A DNA stretch of 64,000 bases from Vicinamibacterales bacterium (GTDB taxonomy: Bacteria; Acidobacteriota; Vicinamibacteria; Vicinamibacterales; 2-12-FULL-66-21), in assembly GCA_035699745.1 (NCBI GenBank), contig DASSPH010000047.1, forward strand, positions 62,001-126,000, given 5' to 3'. The translations under genes and the position numbers were made by a program. Each line of letters opens with the position of its first letter. Positions within the stretch are counted from its first letter, which is position 1. Positions 22,435 through 31,593 of the stretch are shown piece after piece. Below the pieces are notes generated by a model that worked only from the letters and a program-made list of their open reading frames with translations, had not been told where the DNA came from and searched no databases.

Positions 22435-24908
22435 GCCTGTGCCTCCAGCAACTGTTGCAGGTGCGCGGTGAGCGCCTGCTGATCGTCGGCCGACAGCTTC
22501 GCGCCGGACTTCGTCAGGTGAAACACGTCGATCGCCTTGTCCCCTTCGGTGCCGATCAGCACGAGATCGATCTGGCAGCCCAGCTCCGAGATCGCCCGGC
22601 TGATCCGGTACAGCAGGCCGAGTTCGTCGGGAGCGATGATATCGACGACGGTGTACTTGCGCGAGGCCTCTCCGTCGACGCGCACGATCGGCGTGATGCG
22701 CGACACCGGCCGTCGGCGCAGCCCCGCTTCACGGCCGCGCAGCCGGTCTGCCGCCGTCGAGCGGCCGGCGACGACCTCCTCGATGGCGTGCATGACGGCG
22801 TCCGCGGCGCCGCGATTCAAGGCCAGGAACCGCTCGGCGTCGACGAACTGGAAGATGTCGAGCACCAGCCCGTTCGGGTTCGTCATCGCGTGCCCCCGCA
22901 GGATGTCCATGCCGAACGACGACAGGACGCCGCAGATGTTCGCAAAGAGCATCGGCTTGTCGAGCGTGACGACGGTCAGTTCCCACGCCCCCTCGACCGG
23001 CTCGATCCGCAGATGGACCTCGTCGGGGCGGATGTCGCGGGCGAGCCGGACGTGGTGATAGACGGTCCGTCGGTCCACCACCTGGAGGTAGCGGCGCGGC
23101 AGCCCCTCGAGAAAGGCGGCGACCTCCGCGGCATCGAGGTCGGGGGGGCGCTTCGCCACGTACTCCCTGGCGGCCGACTGCGAGCGTTCGATCAGCTCGT
23201 CGCCGTACTGCGTCGTCAGGTGGTTGTACGTGTCCACGTACAGCCGCCAGAGCAGCTCTTCCTTCCATTTGGTCAGCGTGTCGGGGCTCACCGCCTCGAC
23301 GTCGGCGAGCGTCATCAGGCACAGCAGCCGCAGCCGCTGTTCGGTGCCGACCAGCGCGGCGAACTCGCGCACGACTTCCGGATCCTCGGTGTCGCGGCGG
23401 AACGCCACCTGCGACATGCGCAGATGGTGCTGAATGAGGAACAGGACTGCTTCGCGGGCCGGCTCGACCAGCTGCAGCATGTCGAGCACCTCCTCGGCCA
23501 TCGCCGCGCTGCGCTGGGCGTGATCGCCGTCGCCGCTCTTACCGACGTCGTGCAGCAGCAGCGCGAGCACGAGCAGCTCCGGGGCGTCGACCTCGCCCAG
23601 CAGCGACGCGAAACGCGGCCTCTGCGACAGCCGTTCGAGATTCCTCACCGTCTGCAGCGTGTGCTCGTCGACCGTGTACTTGTGGTAGAAGTCGCGGACC
23701 ACGCGCGAGGCGATGGCGCGGAACGGCGGAATCAGCCGGCCGAGCAGGCCGCAGTCGTGCATCTCGGAGAGGCGCGCGTACAGTCCCGGCCGCGGCTCGA
23801 GGAACCGCAGCAGCGCGGCGCGATGGCCCGCCGACGGCAGGAAGTCGGCGCCGCGAAAACGCGGCGCGTGCTGGCGGATCAGGTCCAGCGCCTGATCCGA
23901 GACGGCCGCGTCCCCGTCGAGCGCGGCTTGAAAGGCCGCCAGCCAGGTCTCCGGCTCCGCGATGGCGCGGTCACGATCGATGAAGCGGACGCCGTCGCGC
24001 GTGCGTCCGAGGTTGAGCCCCACGGCCGCGGGCGCCGTCCGGCGGAGCCGATCGAGGATGCGGGCCACCGCCCGCGCCCGGCTGAAATAGTCCGCCATCA
24101 GCGCCTCGACGCGCTGCCGCGGGCCCTTGCCCGGGTAGTTCAGGCGCTCGGCGAGCCGCTCCTGGAGCTCGTGCGCGAGCACGTTGTCGTTGCGCCGCCG
24201 TTCGAGGTGCAGCAGCGCGCGCATCGTCAGCAGCAGCTCCTCGGCCTCCGCCAGCCGCACGGCCTCTTCGCCGCGCTGCAGCAGCGCCGGGTCGGTGATC
24301 GCGGCGATCGTCCGCGCCGCGGCGATGTCTCTCAGTCCGCCGGGCGCATCCTTGACGTCCGGCTCCAGCTGATAGAGCGTGCCGCCGAACTGCGCATACC
24401 GCGCGTCGATCAGCGCCTGCAGCGACTCGAGCACGCACGCATACGTCGAGGGAACGGCGAACGACTCGCGCATGCGCGCGAACAGCGCGGCGTCGCCGGC
24501 GACCAGACGCGCGTCGCACAGCGCCAGGAGGAACTCGGGATTGTCGGCCTCGAGCTGCACCAGATCGCCCGCCTCGCGGATCTGGTGCCCGACGACGAAG
24601 CCGGCGTCCCACAGCGGATGCAGGACGCGCCGCAGGTACGGCTCGTCGGGCTCGCCGTCGAAGAGCACGAGCACGTCGATGTCCGAGTAGGGACAGAGGT
24701 GCCGCCGGCCGTATCCGCCCAGCGCGATCAGCGCGACGCCGCCGGGCGGCGCGCCGGCCCCGCCATGCAGCCGGCGCAGTTCGGCGTCCACGTACTCGGT
24801 GTAGCGATCCAGGGCCGCGACGCCGGTGCGGCCTTCGAGGATCTCCCGGCCGACGCGGCGCCGCGCCTCGTCATTGCCCAAGCCTGGAACCGCGGAGAGC
24901 GTCGTCAA
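22431..24908 (-). CDS. glnD: [Protein-PII] uridylyltransferase / uridylyl-removing enzyme
   Basis: 825 residues, somewhat shorter than the E. coli enzyme (about 890). The nucleotidyltransferase site is GGYGRRHLCPYSDIDVLVLF (about residues 68-87). A GlnD PII-uridylyltransferase linker, an HD domain (ALLLHDVGKSGDGDHAQRSA) and two C-terminal ACT domains follow. The enzyme adds UMP to GlnK Tyr51 in low glutamine and removes it in high glutamine. The ATG overlaps the porin stop by 4 nt and the stop overlaps the glnK start by 4 nt. Confidence 0.96.
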   Translation of the reverse strand: MTTLSAVPGLGNDEARRRVGREILEGRTGVAALDRYTEYVDAELRRLHGGAGAPPGGVALIALGGYGRRHLCPYSDIDVLVLFDGEPDEPYLRRVLHPLWDAGFVVGHQIREAGDLVQLEADNPEFLLALCDARLVAGDAALFARMRESFAVPSTYACVLESLQALIDARYAQFGGTLYQLEPDVKDAPGGLRDIAAARTIAAITDPALLQRGEEAVRLAEAEELLLTMRALLHLERRRNDNVLAHELQERLAERLNYPGKGPRQRVEALMADYFSRARAVARILDRLRRTAPAAVGLNLGRTRDGVRFIDRDRAIAEPETWLAAFQAALDGDAAVSDQALDLIRQHAPRFRGADFLPSAGHRAALLRFLEPRPGLYARLSEMHDCGLLGRLIPPFRAIASRVVRDFYHKYTVDEHTLQTVRNLERLSQRPRFASLLGEVDAPELLVLALLLHDVGKSGDGDHAQRSAAMAEEVLDMLQLVEPAREAVLFLIQHHLRMSQVAFRRDTEDPEVVREFAALVGTEQRLRLLCLMTLADVEAVSPDTLTKWKEELLWRLYVDTYNHLTTQYGDELIERSQSAAREYVAKRPPDLDAAEVAAFLEGLPRRYLQVVDRRTVYHHVRLARDIRPDEVHLRIEPVEGAWELTVVTLDKPMLFANICGVLSSFGMDILRGHAMTNPNGLVLDIFQFVDAERFLALNRGAADAVMHAIEEVVAGRSTAADRLRGREAGLRRRPVSRITPIVRVDGEASRKYTVVDIIAPDELGLLYRISRAISELGCQIDLVLIGTEGDKAIDVFHLTKSGAKLSADDQQALTAHLQQLLEAQA

Positions 24909-26086
24909 CCTTTGTAGGCAAAGGAATAGATTACGCCCATGCCGACCGACGTCTGCTTCTTTTTCAGCCCGCCGCCCGAGCTCTTGAAGACCGCGGTGTC
25001 CGACAGATCGGTGCGGTATTCGAAGCGCCAGATGAACGAGTCGGTCGGCTTCACTTCGAACGTGCCGGTGACTTCCCGCAGCGTCTGGACCGTGCCGGTC
25101 GTGAACCCCTGCGCGTCGTCATACCACTCGAACCGGGGGGAGAACGCGACCCACTTGTTCGGCTGAATCCGCGCGTAACCGGCGACCCCCTGCCAGTGCG
25201 TTCTCACGCCGTCGACGACGTCGGCGCCGTAGTCGTAGTTGACCATCAGACTCAGCTTCGGGTTGACGGTCAGCGTGGCCGTCGTGTCCGAGAGCTGCCG
25301 CCAGTTCTCGTTGTTGCCGCTCTGCTCCGGCCCGGTCATGTAGTTCTGCACCAGCGACAGGGCGGCGGTGGGCTTGTAGGCGACCTGCGCGCCGAAGGTC
25401 TTGGCGCCGTTGTTCTCGACGACGTTGTTCCAGCCGTTGACGATCGTGCCCATGACCGTGACCTTGGCGTGCGGCGAATAGGTGGCCCGCACCCCGGAGT
25501 GGTAGTAGGGGATCGCCAGCGCGAACAGCATCGAGCGCGAATAGTTCCAGTTGTCCTTGGATTCGATCACCTCGGCTCCGTGCTGGGTGACGAACTTGCC
25601 GACGTCGAACTGCAGGCCCTTGCCGATCGGCGCGAGATAGCTGACAAAGCCCTCCTCGATGTTCTGCAGCACCGCCGGCGACGATCCGGGCTCGAGGCTC
25701 TGCACGATGGTGGTGGCGGGCCCGACGCTCAGCTTCACCTTGAAGCCGGCGCGCGAATCCGCGGCCGGCGCCTTCGCGATCCAGAGCTGCGCCATGCTCA
25801 CGCGGAACTGATTGTGGCGCGTATCGAAGTTGCGGAACGATGCGTCCCCCTCCGGCTTGGTGGTGTACCAGCTGAAATGGGCGTCCAGCAGGCCGCCAAT
25901 CTCGGTGCCCTTGAAGAAGGCGGCGACGTCCGACGGCGACTCGGGCGGCGGCGGCGGCGCCGCCGCCGGCGCGGCCGCGGCCGCCGACGTCTCGACGGGG
26001 GGCGGGGACTGTGCGGAGACCGGGGCCGCCGCCAGCCCGCCCGCAAGACACACGACGACCAGGGTTCTCATTGCGGTGCGCATCAC
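24905..26086 (-). CDS. Outer-membrane beta-barrel porin (OmpL/BBP2-like) in the amt operon
   Basis: 393 residues. A signal peptide (AAAPVSAQ) is followed by an Ala/Pro-rich linker at about residues 28-52. The barrel includes GGLLDAHFSWYTTKP, VDVGKFV-like LQFDVGKFVTQHGAEVIE, SMLFALAIPYYHSGVRATY and the C-terminal strand VGMGVIYSFAYKG. This matches the 'putative beta-barrel porin 2' family. Lying between amtB and glnD with a 4-nt overlap, it probably lets ammonium or small nitrogen compounds cross the outer membrane; this is inference from position. The gap to the amtB stop is 14 bp. Confidence 0.82.
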   Translation of the reverse strand: MMRTAMRTLVVVCLAGGLAAAPVSAQSPPPVETSAAAAAPAAAPPPPPESPSDVAAFFKGTEIGGLLDAHFSWYTTKPEGDASFRNFDTRHNQFRVSMAQLWIAKAPAADSRAGFKVKLSVGPATTIVQSLEPGSSPAVLQNIEEGFVSYLAPIGKGLQFDVGKFVTQHGAEVIESKDNWNYSRSMLFALAIPYYHSGVRATYSPHAKVTVMGTIVNGWNNVVENNGAKTFGAQVAYKPTAALSLVQNYMTGPEQSGNNENWRQLSDTTATLTVNPKLSLMVNYDYGADVVDGVRTHWQGVAGYARIQPNKWVAFSPRFEWYDDAQGFTTGTVQTLREVTGTFEVKPTDSFIWRFEYRTDLSDTAVFKSSGGGLKKKQTSVGMGVIYSFAYKG

Positions 26087-26100
26087 GAATCTCCTTCTGG

Positions 26101-27393
<1,293 letters not shown>

Positions 27394-27436
27394 CGGAACA
27401 CTCCCTCCGGGAAAATTGCCGTCTGCGCGGGGGAGG

Positions 27437-27453
27437 AGCAAGGCGGGATCCGG
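27437..27453 (-). promoter_or_regulatory. Candidate sigma-54 (-24/-12) promoter of amtB
   Basis: The minus strand reads CCGGATCCCGCCTTGCT: GG and GC separated by exactly 10 nt, with a full TTGCT at -12. The -24 half (GGATCC) departs from GGCACG. Start of transcription would be near 27426, leaving about 33 nt of leader with GGAGG before the ATG at 27393. The position and spacing fit well; the -24 element is weak. Confidence 0.5.
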
Positions 27454-27492
27454 CGGGATCGCGAAAAACCTCAGCGATCGCGCGGAGGCAAC

Positions 27493-27506
27493 CGACAAGT
27501 TCGTCG
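27493..27506. promoter_or_regulatory. Operator-like palindrome, copy 1 (imperfect)
   Basis: CGACA-AGTT-CGTCG, matching CGACA-N4-TGTCG at 9 of 10 defined positions. It is centred about 73 bp upstream of the predicted amtB transcription start and 31 bp (about three helical turns) from the next copy. Confidence 0.5.
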
Positions 27507-27521
27507 ATCGTCCGTGACCGG

Positions 27522-27539
27522 ACCGACATTCATGTCGGT
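27522..27539. promoter_or_regulatory. Operator-like palindrome, copy 2 (perfect 8-2-8)
   Basis: ACCGACAT-TC-ATGTCGGT, an 18-bp dyad with perfect 8-bp arms, containing the CGACA-N4-TGTCG core at 27524-27537. It is about 104 bp upstream of the predicted amtB start, a usual distance for enhancer sites of sigma-54 activators. Confidence 0.6.
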
Positions 27540-27626
27540 TTCAGGGCCGGCGAGTTTCGACGGGCTGCCCGGCGCGCGGCCGGATCCGCCGCGAAGGAAC
27601 ACAAATGTTCATGTCGTCCGCGAGCA

Positions 27627-27640
27627 CGACAAAAATGTCG
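27627..27640. promoter_or_regulatory. Operator-like palindrome, copy 3 (perfect core)
   Basis: CGACA-AAAA-TGTCG, the same core and spacing as copy 2, about 103 bp further upstream. A half-site TGTCG preceded by TTCA, identical to the right half of copy 2, lies at 27608-27616. Confidence 0.55.
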
Positions 27641-27851
27641 GTGCGGCATTGTGATAGGCTCGTCGCAGATATCCGCATGACGACTTTCACCTGTTGTCCG
27701 TCGCGCATCACCGGGCAGGCGTGTCGCTGCTCGTGTACGGTGCCGGCGGTCGTCAGGTGAGAGGCCTTTCCCACGCATAGCTCTTTACGCTTCTCCCGCA
27801 GATCGCCGGACGTCCTGCCGTGGCGATTCGATTGTTTCCAGGGAGAAGCGC

Positions 27852-28535
27852 ATGTCGTCCAACGTTTTCGACGTTTCCGTCATCGACCAGACCGTCTCGC
27901 TCATCGCCGACGAAATCGACCGCGCGGCGGCGCCCTGCGTCACGTCGAGCTTTCAGGCCGAAGGCGTCGTGCTGCTGCACCTGCTGCAGCAGATCAGTCC
28001 GGGCATCCCGGTGCTCTTTCTCGACACCGTGCACCACTTCGCCGAGACGATTCAATATCGTGACGAGCTGGCCGCGCGGTGGGATCTGAATGTCGTGACG
28101 CTGCGCGCGCAGGAACCGGCGCCGGGTCTGTGGCGCGAGAGCACCGAGGCCTGCTGCGCGCGGCACAAGGCGGCGCCGCTCTTCGCGGCGCTCCGGCGGC
28201 ACGACACGTGGTTCACCGGGCTGCGCCGCGACCAGTCCCCGTCGCGCGCGCAGCTCAGAGAGATCGCCGGGTTCACCCTGCCGGACGGCCTCGTGCTGCG
28301 GAAAGTCAGTCCGCTGGCCGCGTGGACGAAGGCGGACGTCTGGCGTTACGCGAAGGCGCACGGCATCCGGTTGCTCCCGCTCTACGATCTCGGCTTCACC
28401 AGCATCGGCTGCGAGCCGTGCACGTCGCTGCCGCTCGATCCCTCGAACGACCGATCGGGACGATGGGGCGGACGGAAGCTCGAATGCGGCATCCACGTCC
28501 AGCCGCGACCCGCCGCGGATCTGCGGCGTGACTAG
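27852..28535 (+). CDS. cysH: Phosphoadenylyl/adenylyl-sulfate reductase
   Basis: 227 residues. The PAPS-reductase P-loop region is SSFQAEGVVLLHLL, followed by PVLFLDTVHHFAET. Cysteine pairs ACCARHK (about residue 100) and GCEPC (about 195) are the [4Fe-4S] ligands of the APS-type enzyme. C-terminal LECGIH carries the catalytic cysteine. It reduces adenylyl sulfate to sulfite with thioredoxin. No cysD, cysN or sulfite reductase is nearby. ATG 27852 follows GGGAGA. It ends 4 nt inside the convergent PQQ-propeller gene. Confidence 0.93.
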   Translation: MSSNVFDVSVIDQTVSLIADEIDRAAAPCVTSSFQAEGVVLLHLLQQISPGIPVLFLDTVHHFAETIQYRDELAARWDLNVVTLRAQEPAPGLWRESTEACCARHKAAPLFAALRRHDTWFTGLRRDQSPSRAQLREIAGFTLPDGLVLRKVSPLAAWTKADVWRYAKAHGIRLLPLYDLGFTSIGCEPCTSLPLDPSNDRSGRWGGRKLECGIHVQPRPAADLRRD

Positions 28536-30406
28536 CGCGACGCCAGGCGGAATGCGGCCATCTGTTCGCCGTTGCGCACGAGCAGGACGTTGCCGGCGAT
28601 GACCGGGTGGTTCCACGTCTTCCCTTCGATGGCCGCCGCGCGCGCGACCTCCCTGAACCCGTCCGGGCTCGCGCTCACCAGCGCGAGCTCTCCCTGCTCG
28701 GAGATCACCAGCAGGGCGTCCTGGTCCGGCAGCAGCACGAGCTGTCCGCCACCGTAACGCCCTCCCTTCCATTTGCGGGTGCCGTCGGCCAGATCGATGC
28801 ACGCCAGGATCGTTCCGTCGAACCCGAACGCGTGCCCCTTGTGCACGACGAAGTCGTTGAACCAGGGCTTCAGCCCGTTCGAGGTCCAGCGCTCCTCCGC
28901 GGCCCAGGTGCCGGCGCTGTGCTTCACCGCGAGGCGCCGGGTGCCGCTCATTTCGTTCGCCACGATGAGCACGCCGCCGTCCGGGGTCAGCGCCGGCTGC
29001 ACGATCGGAAACCCTTTCCACTCGTGGCGCCACAGCGGGGCGCCGTCAGCCAGCGACACGCTGGCGAGTCCGGTGCCGCTCATCAGCAGCACCTGCTTGA
29101 CGCCGTCGATCGTCGCGAGCTGCGGGGAGCTGTAGCCTTCGCTGCCTTCCGGTCCGATCCAGCGGCGGGCTCCGGTCCGCGCGTCGTATGCCGCCAGCAC
29201 GCCGCTCGCCGCGACGACGACGAGACCATCCACGACGAGCGGCGACCCCGCGAATCCCCACTCGGGCCGCCGGGCGCCGGTGTCTTTCGCCGCATCCTGC
29301 GACCAGAGCCGGGCGCCGGTCCGCGCGTCGAGCGCGTTCACGAGACCGGTCGCGCCCAGCGTGTAGACCCGCCCGTCGGCGATCGCCGGCGTCGCCCGCG
29401 GACCCGGCCCGCCGTTCGATTCCCAGAAGCGGGCCTTGTCGTGATGCCGCCACACCGGCTTCCCCGTCGTCAGGCTGTAGGCCGAGACGACTTCGTCCTC
29501 GCCGCGCTGCTCCTGCGTGTAGATCAAATCGCCGAGCACGGCGAACGAGGACCAGCCCGGACCAACCGGGCGCCGCCACATCTCGACGGGCGGCGCCGCG
29601 CTCCAGTCGGTGCGAATCGCCGCGCCGTGCACGACGCCGTCTCGCGAGGGACCGCGGAACCCTGGCCACAGGAGCACGCCGGCCACCGGCGTTCCGCTAA
29701 CAGCTTCCCGCGTGCCGCCCGCAGCTTCGCCGCTTGCGGCTTCCCGCTCGCCGCTTGGCGCTTGCGGCTCGCTGCTTGCCGCTTGCCGCTCGCCGCTGCC
29801 AGCCGGAAGCTGGGAGGCGGCCGCCGGCCCCTGGGAGCCGGCAGCAGCAGCAGCAGCAGCCGGTGCCGGCGGCGGCTCGTCGTTCGCCTGCGCGAGCAGG
29901 CGCTCTTCCGCGGTCTGCGTCCAGCGCCAGGCGAAATCGTGGTCGACGTAGCCGGAAAAGCCGCCGGTCCTCAGCAGCGTCCACGCGCCCGAGGCGATCA
30001 GCACGATGAGAACCAGCGCGATCCAGCGCGGGCGCTCGCTCCATCGCTCGGTCGCCAGCGCCCATGCGACGAGCGCCAGCGCCAGCACCGGCATCGCGAA
30101 GACGAGGAACATGTATCCCATCATCCCGGTCGCGATCGAGACGTGGAGGAACCGTGAGGCGACGAGCATCGCCGCGGCGATCAAGACGATCGCGCCGAAG
30201 CGCTCCGCGCGAGGGGCGCGGCTGAAGAAGGCCCACCAGACGCCGATGAGCAGGCCGAGCAGCGGGCCGGCGAGTACGCCGAGCGGCGTGGCCTGCGGGG
30301 CCACCAGCGGCGCGACAACTTTCAGGGCGAGGAGGAGAACGGCCAGGAGCACACCCGGCCACAGACGCAGCCGCCGTCGCGGGACGCCGTCAGGGGGGAC
30401 GGGCAC
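28532..30406 (-). CDS. Membrane-anchored PQQ-like beta-propeller protein
   Basis: 624 residues. Four or five hydrophobic segments fill residues 15-150 (LRLWPGVLLAVLLLALKVVA; LAGPLLGLLIGVWWAFF; others). A low-complexity Ala/Ser/Gly/Glu linker at about 185-245 follows. The rest is a PQQ/PQQ-like propeller with AYSLTTGKPVWRHHDKA and NALDARTGARLWSQDAAK repeats. No quinoprotein dehydrogenase catalytic signature is seen, so this is probably a structural or binding propeller facing the periplasm. GTG 30406 is chosen because a TATACT box lies 6 nt upstream; the frame stays open further upstream only because it runs through a repeat array. Confidence 0.82.
   Translation of the reverse strand: MPVPPDGVPRRRLRLWPGVLLAVLLLALKVVAPLVAPQATPLGVLAGPLLGLLIGVWWAFFSRAPRAERFGAIVLIAAAMLVASRFLHVSIATGMMGYMFLVFAMPVLALALVAWALATERWSERPRWIALVLIVLIASGAWTLLRTGGFSGYVDHDFAWRWTQTAEERLLAQANDEPPPAPAAAAAAAGSQGPAAASQLPAGSGERQAASSEPQAPSGEREAASGEAAGGTREAVSGTPVAGVLLWPGFRGPSRDGVVHGAAIRTDWSAAPPVEMWRRPVGPGWSSFAVLGDLIYTQEQRGEDEVVSAYSLTTGKPVWRHHDKARFWESNGGPGPRATPAIADGRVYTLGATGLVNALDARTGARLWSQDAAKDTGARRPEWGFAGSPLVVDGLVVVAASGVLAAYDARTGARRWIGPEGSEGYSSPQLATIDGVKQVLLMSGTGLASVSLADGAPLWRHEWKGFPIVQPALTPDGGVLIVANEMSGTRRLAVKHSAGTWAAEERWTSNGLKPWFNDFVVHKGHAFGFDGTILACIDLADGTRKWKGGRYGGGQLVLLPDQDALLVISEQGELALVSASPDGFREVARAAAIEGKTWNHPVIAGNVLLVRNGEQMAAFRLASR
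29690..29860 (-). repeat. Degenerate in-gene repeat and CAG run encoding the linker of the propeller protein
   Basis: Plus-strand sequence here is a degenerate series of GCTTGCCGCTCGCCG-like words, followed near 29839-29860 by CAGCAGCAGCAGCAGCAG. It encodes the Ala/Ser/Gly/Glu linker and an Ala run between membrane part and propeller. This is the only short repeat in the window that lies wholly inside a convincing gene. Confidence 0.7.
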
Positions 30407-30412
30407 GGGAGC

Positions 30413-30418
30413 AGTATA
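30413..30418 (-). promoter_or_regulatory. -10 box TATACT for the propeller gene
   Basis: TATACT on the minus strand, 6 nt before GTG 30406, predicting a leaderless mRNA. The matching -35 position (about 30436-30441) falls inside the heptamer array. Confidence 0.55.
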
Positions 30419-30421
30419 GTC

Positions 30422-30664
30422 GGTGCGCGGTGCGCAGTGCGCAGTGCGCGGTGCGGGGTGCGCGGTGCGCGGTGCGCGGTGCGCGGTGCGGGGTGCGCAG
30501 TGCGGGGTGCGCAGTGCGCAGTGCGGGGTGCGCAGTGCGGGGTGCGCAGTGCGGGGTGCGCAGTGCGGGGTGCGCGGGGCGCGGTGCGCGGTGCGGGGTG
30601 CGCAGGGCGCGGGGCGCGGGGCGCAGTGCGCGGTGCGGGGCGCGGGGCGCGGCGCGCGGGGCGT
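30422..30664 (+). repeat. Heptamer tandem array, consensus RGTGCGS
   Basis: About 34 units of 7 bp (GGTGCGC, AGTGCGC, GGTGCGG and close variants) run without interruption, becoming degenerate (GGGGCGC, GGCGCGG) toward 30664. The array sits between the DinB stop at 30700 and the promoter of the propeller gene. Its period of seven keeps several frames open, giving fictitious Ala-Val-Arg-Gly-rich peptides. The same unit recurs at 54651-54710. Confidence 0.92.
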
Positions 30665-30699
30665 CAGGGCTGGGGTCGGGGTGCGCTTCAGCGCCTTCT

Positions 30700-31218
30700 T
30701 TACGGCACGGTGCCTTCGGCTGCCGCGACGAACCGGGCGGTCGTCACCGCCTGGCCGACGTGGCGCTGGGTGTGCTCGGCGGCGTGGAACAACAGGCCGA
30801 TGACCGTGGACGGCATCTGCGCGCGCCCGACCAGCCGGCGATCCGTCAGCGTCGCTTCGCTGGTCTCGCGCAATTGATCGATGGCGCGGGTCACCGCCGC
30901 CTCGAACGCGGCGAGCAGATCGTCGGCGGCGAGGCCGGGGTCCGGCTGTGATTCCTGCGCGAGCACCTGACGCTGCGCGTCGGACAGCATCGCGCCGCGC
31001 GCGTAGGTGAACAGGCGATCCAGGCTGCCGATCGCATGACGGACGTGAAAGCCGATCGAGGCGGCGCCGCCGTCCGATCGCCAGAGGCGCGACGCCGGCA
31101 TCCCCGCGAGCAGCCGCTCGAGCTCTTCGCGGCACTGCAGCAGACCGTGCGCGACCGGCTGGAGGTGCGCCGGCACGCCGTCGATCGGACCGCGGAGCCA
31201 CACTTCGGGTTCGGTCAT
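30700..31218 (-). CDS. DinB-superfamily protein
   Basis: 172 residues. Metal-ligand histidines of the DinB fold are seen in SIGFHVRHAIGSLDRLF (about residue 60) and GLLFHAAEHTQRHVGQAV (about 145). The start is taken at ATG 31218 because a TACGAT box lies 7 nt upstream; an ATG nine nucleotides further up would overlap that box. Function unknown beyond the thiol-transferase-like fold. Downstream lies the heptamer array. Confidence 0.85.
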   Translation of the reverse strand: MTEPEVWLRGPIDGVPAHLQPVAHGLLQCREELERLLAGMPASRLWRSDGGAASIGFHVRHAIGSLDRLFTYARGAMLSDAQRQVLAQESQPDPGLAADDLLAAFEAAVTRAIDQLRETSEATLTDRRLVGRAQMPSTVIGLLFHAAEHTQRHVGQAVTTARFVAAAEGTVP

Positions 31219-31225
31219 TGCGATC

Positions 31226-31231
31226 ATCGTA
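31226..31231 (-). promoter_or_regulatory. -10 box TACGAT for the DinB gene
   Basis: TACGAT on the minus strand, 7 nt before ATG 31218. Predicts a leaderless transcript and helps decide between two in-frame ATG codons. Confidence 0.5.
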
Positions 31232-31373
31232 GCGCGGCCAGGCACCGCGTATCGCGCCTGTCGCCAGCCGCGACATCGGGCGACGCGGCCTCGACGTCGA
31301 GACTCCGGACGGCGTCGATCGCGCCGGTCTTCGACGCCCGGACCGCCCGCTCGCTCATCGGTTACCATTCCGC

Positions 31374-31583
31374 ATGAAGATCGCGGCCATCGTCCTGATC
31401 GTGCTCGGGGTCCTCGCCCTGGCTTATGGCGGGATCAGCTACACGCGCGAAGAAAAGGTGCTCGACATCGGACCGATCGAAGCGACCGCCGAACGGCGCG
31501 AGACGATCCCGCTGCCGCCGGTTCTCGGCGCCGCGGCGATCGTGGGCGGCATCGCGATGCTGATCGTCGGACGCAGGCGCTGA
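31374..31583 (+). CDS. Small two-helix membrane protein
   Basis: 69 residues. Two hydrophobic segments (IAAIVLIVLGVLALAYGGIS and VLGAAAIVGGIAMLIVG) flank a 25-residue polar loop with EEKVLDIGPIEATAERRETI. This is a widespread small membrane protein pattern; I do not assign a role. A TACCAT box at 31363-31368 lies 5 nt before the ATG. It ends 10 bp before the convergent DinB gene. Confidence 0.8.
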   Translation: MKIAAIVLIVLGVLALAYGGISYTREEKVLDIGPIEATAERRETIPLPPVLGAAAIVGGIAMLIVGRRR

Positions 31584-31593
31584 CGCGCTCGAA

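Larger units (their letters stand above)
27394..27851. other. 458-bp amtB-cysH divergent intergenic region
   Basis: No convincing gene is seen here. The amtB side holds a sigma-54-like promoter (27437-27453) and a series of CGACA-N4-TGTCG palindromes at 27493-27640. The cysH side (about 27700-27851) contains GC-rich sequence with a GGGAGA ribosome-binding site ahead of ATG 27852 and no clear -35/-10. The stretch is slightly richer in A/T around 27600-27660 than its surroundings, as expected for a regulatory region. Confidence 0.7.

Noticed and set aside
27530-27778. Minus-strand ORF of 82 codons in the amtB-cysH gap
   Set aside because: Arg/His-rich, no ribosome-binding site, no motif, and it covers the operator palindromes.
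27852-28535. Nitrogen-type control of cysH by the palindromes
   Set aside because: The sites fit amtB spacing better; nothing near the cysH start looks like a sigma-54 element. Left open, not claimed.
30423-30951. Three plus-strand ORFs rich in Arg-Gly-Ala-Cys-Val across the array
   Set aside because: A 7-bp repeat without stop codons keeps every frame open. They are not proteins.
30407-31276. Extension of the propeller gene upstream through the heptamer array to 31276
   Set aside because: The extra residues are repeat-encoded Arg-Pro-Ala-His strings plus antisense of the DinB gene. A TATACT box 6 nt before GTG 30406 marks a better start.
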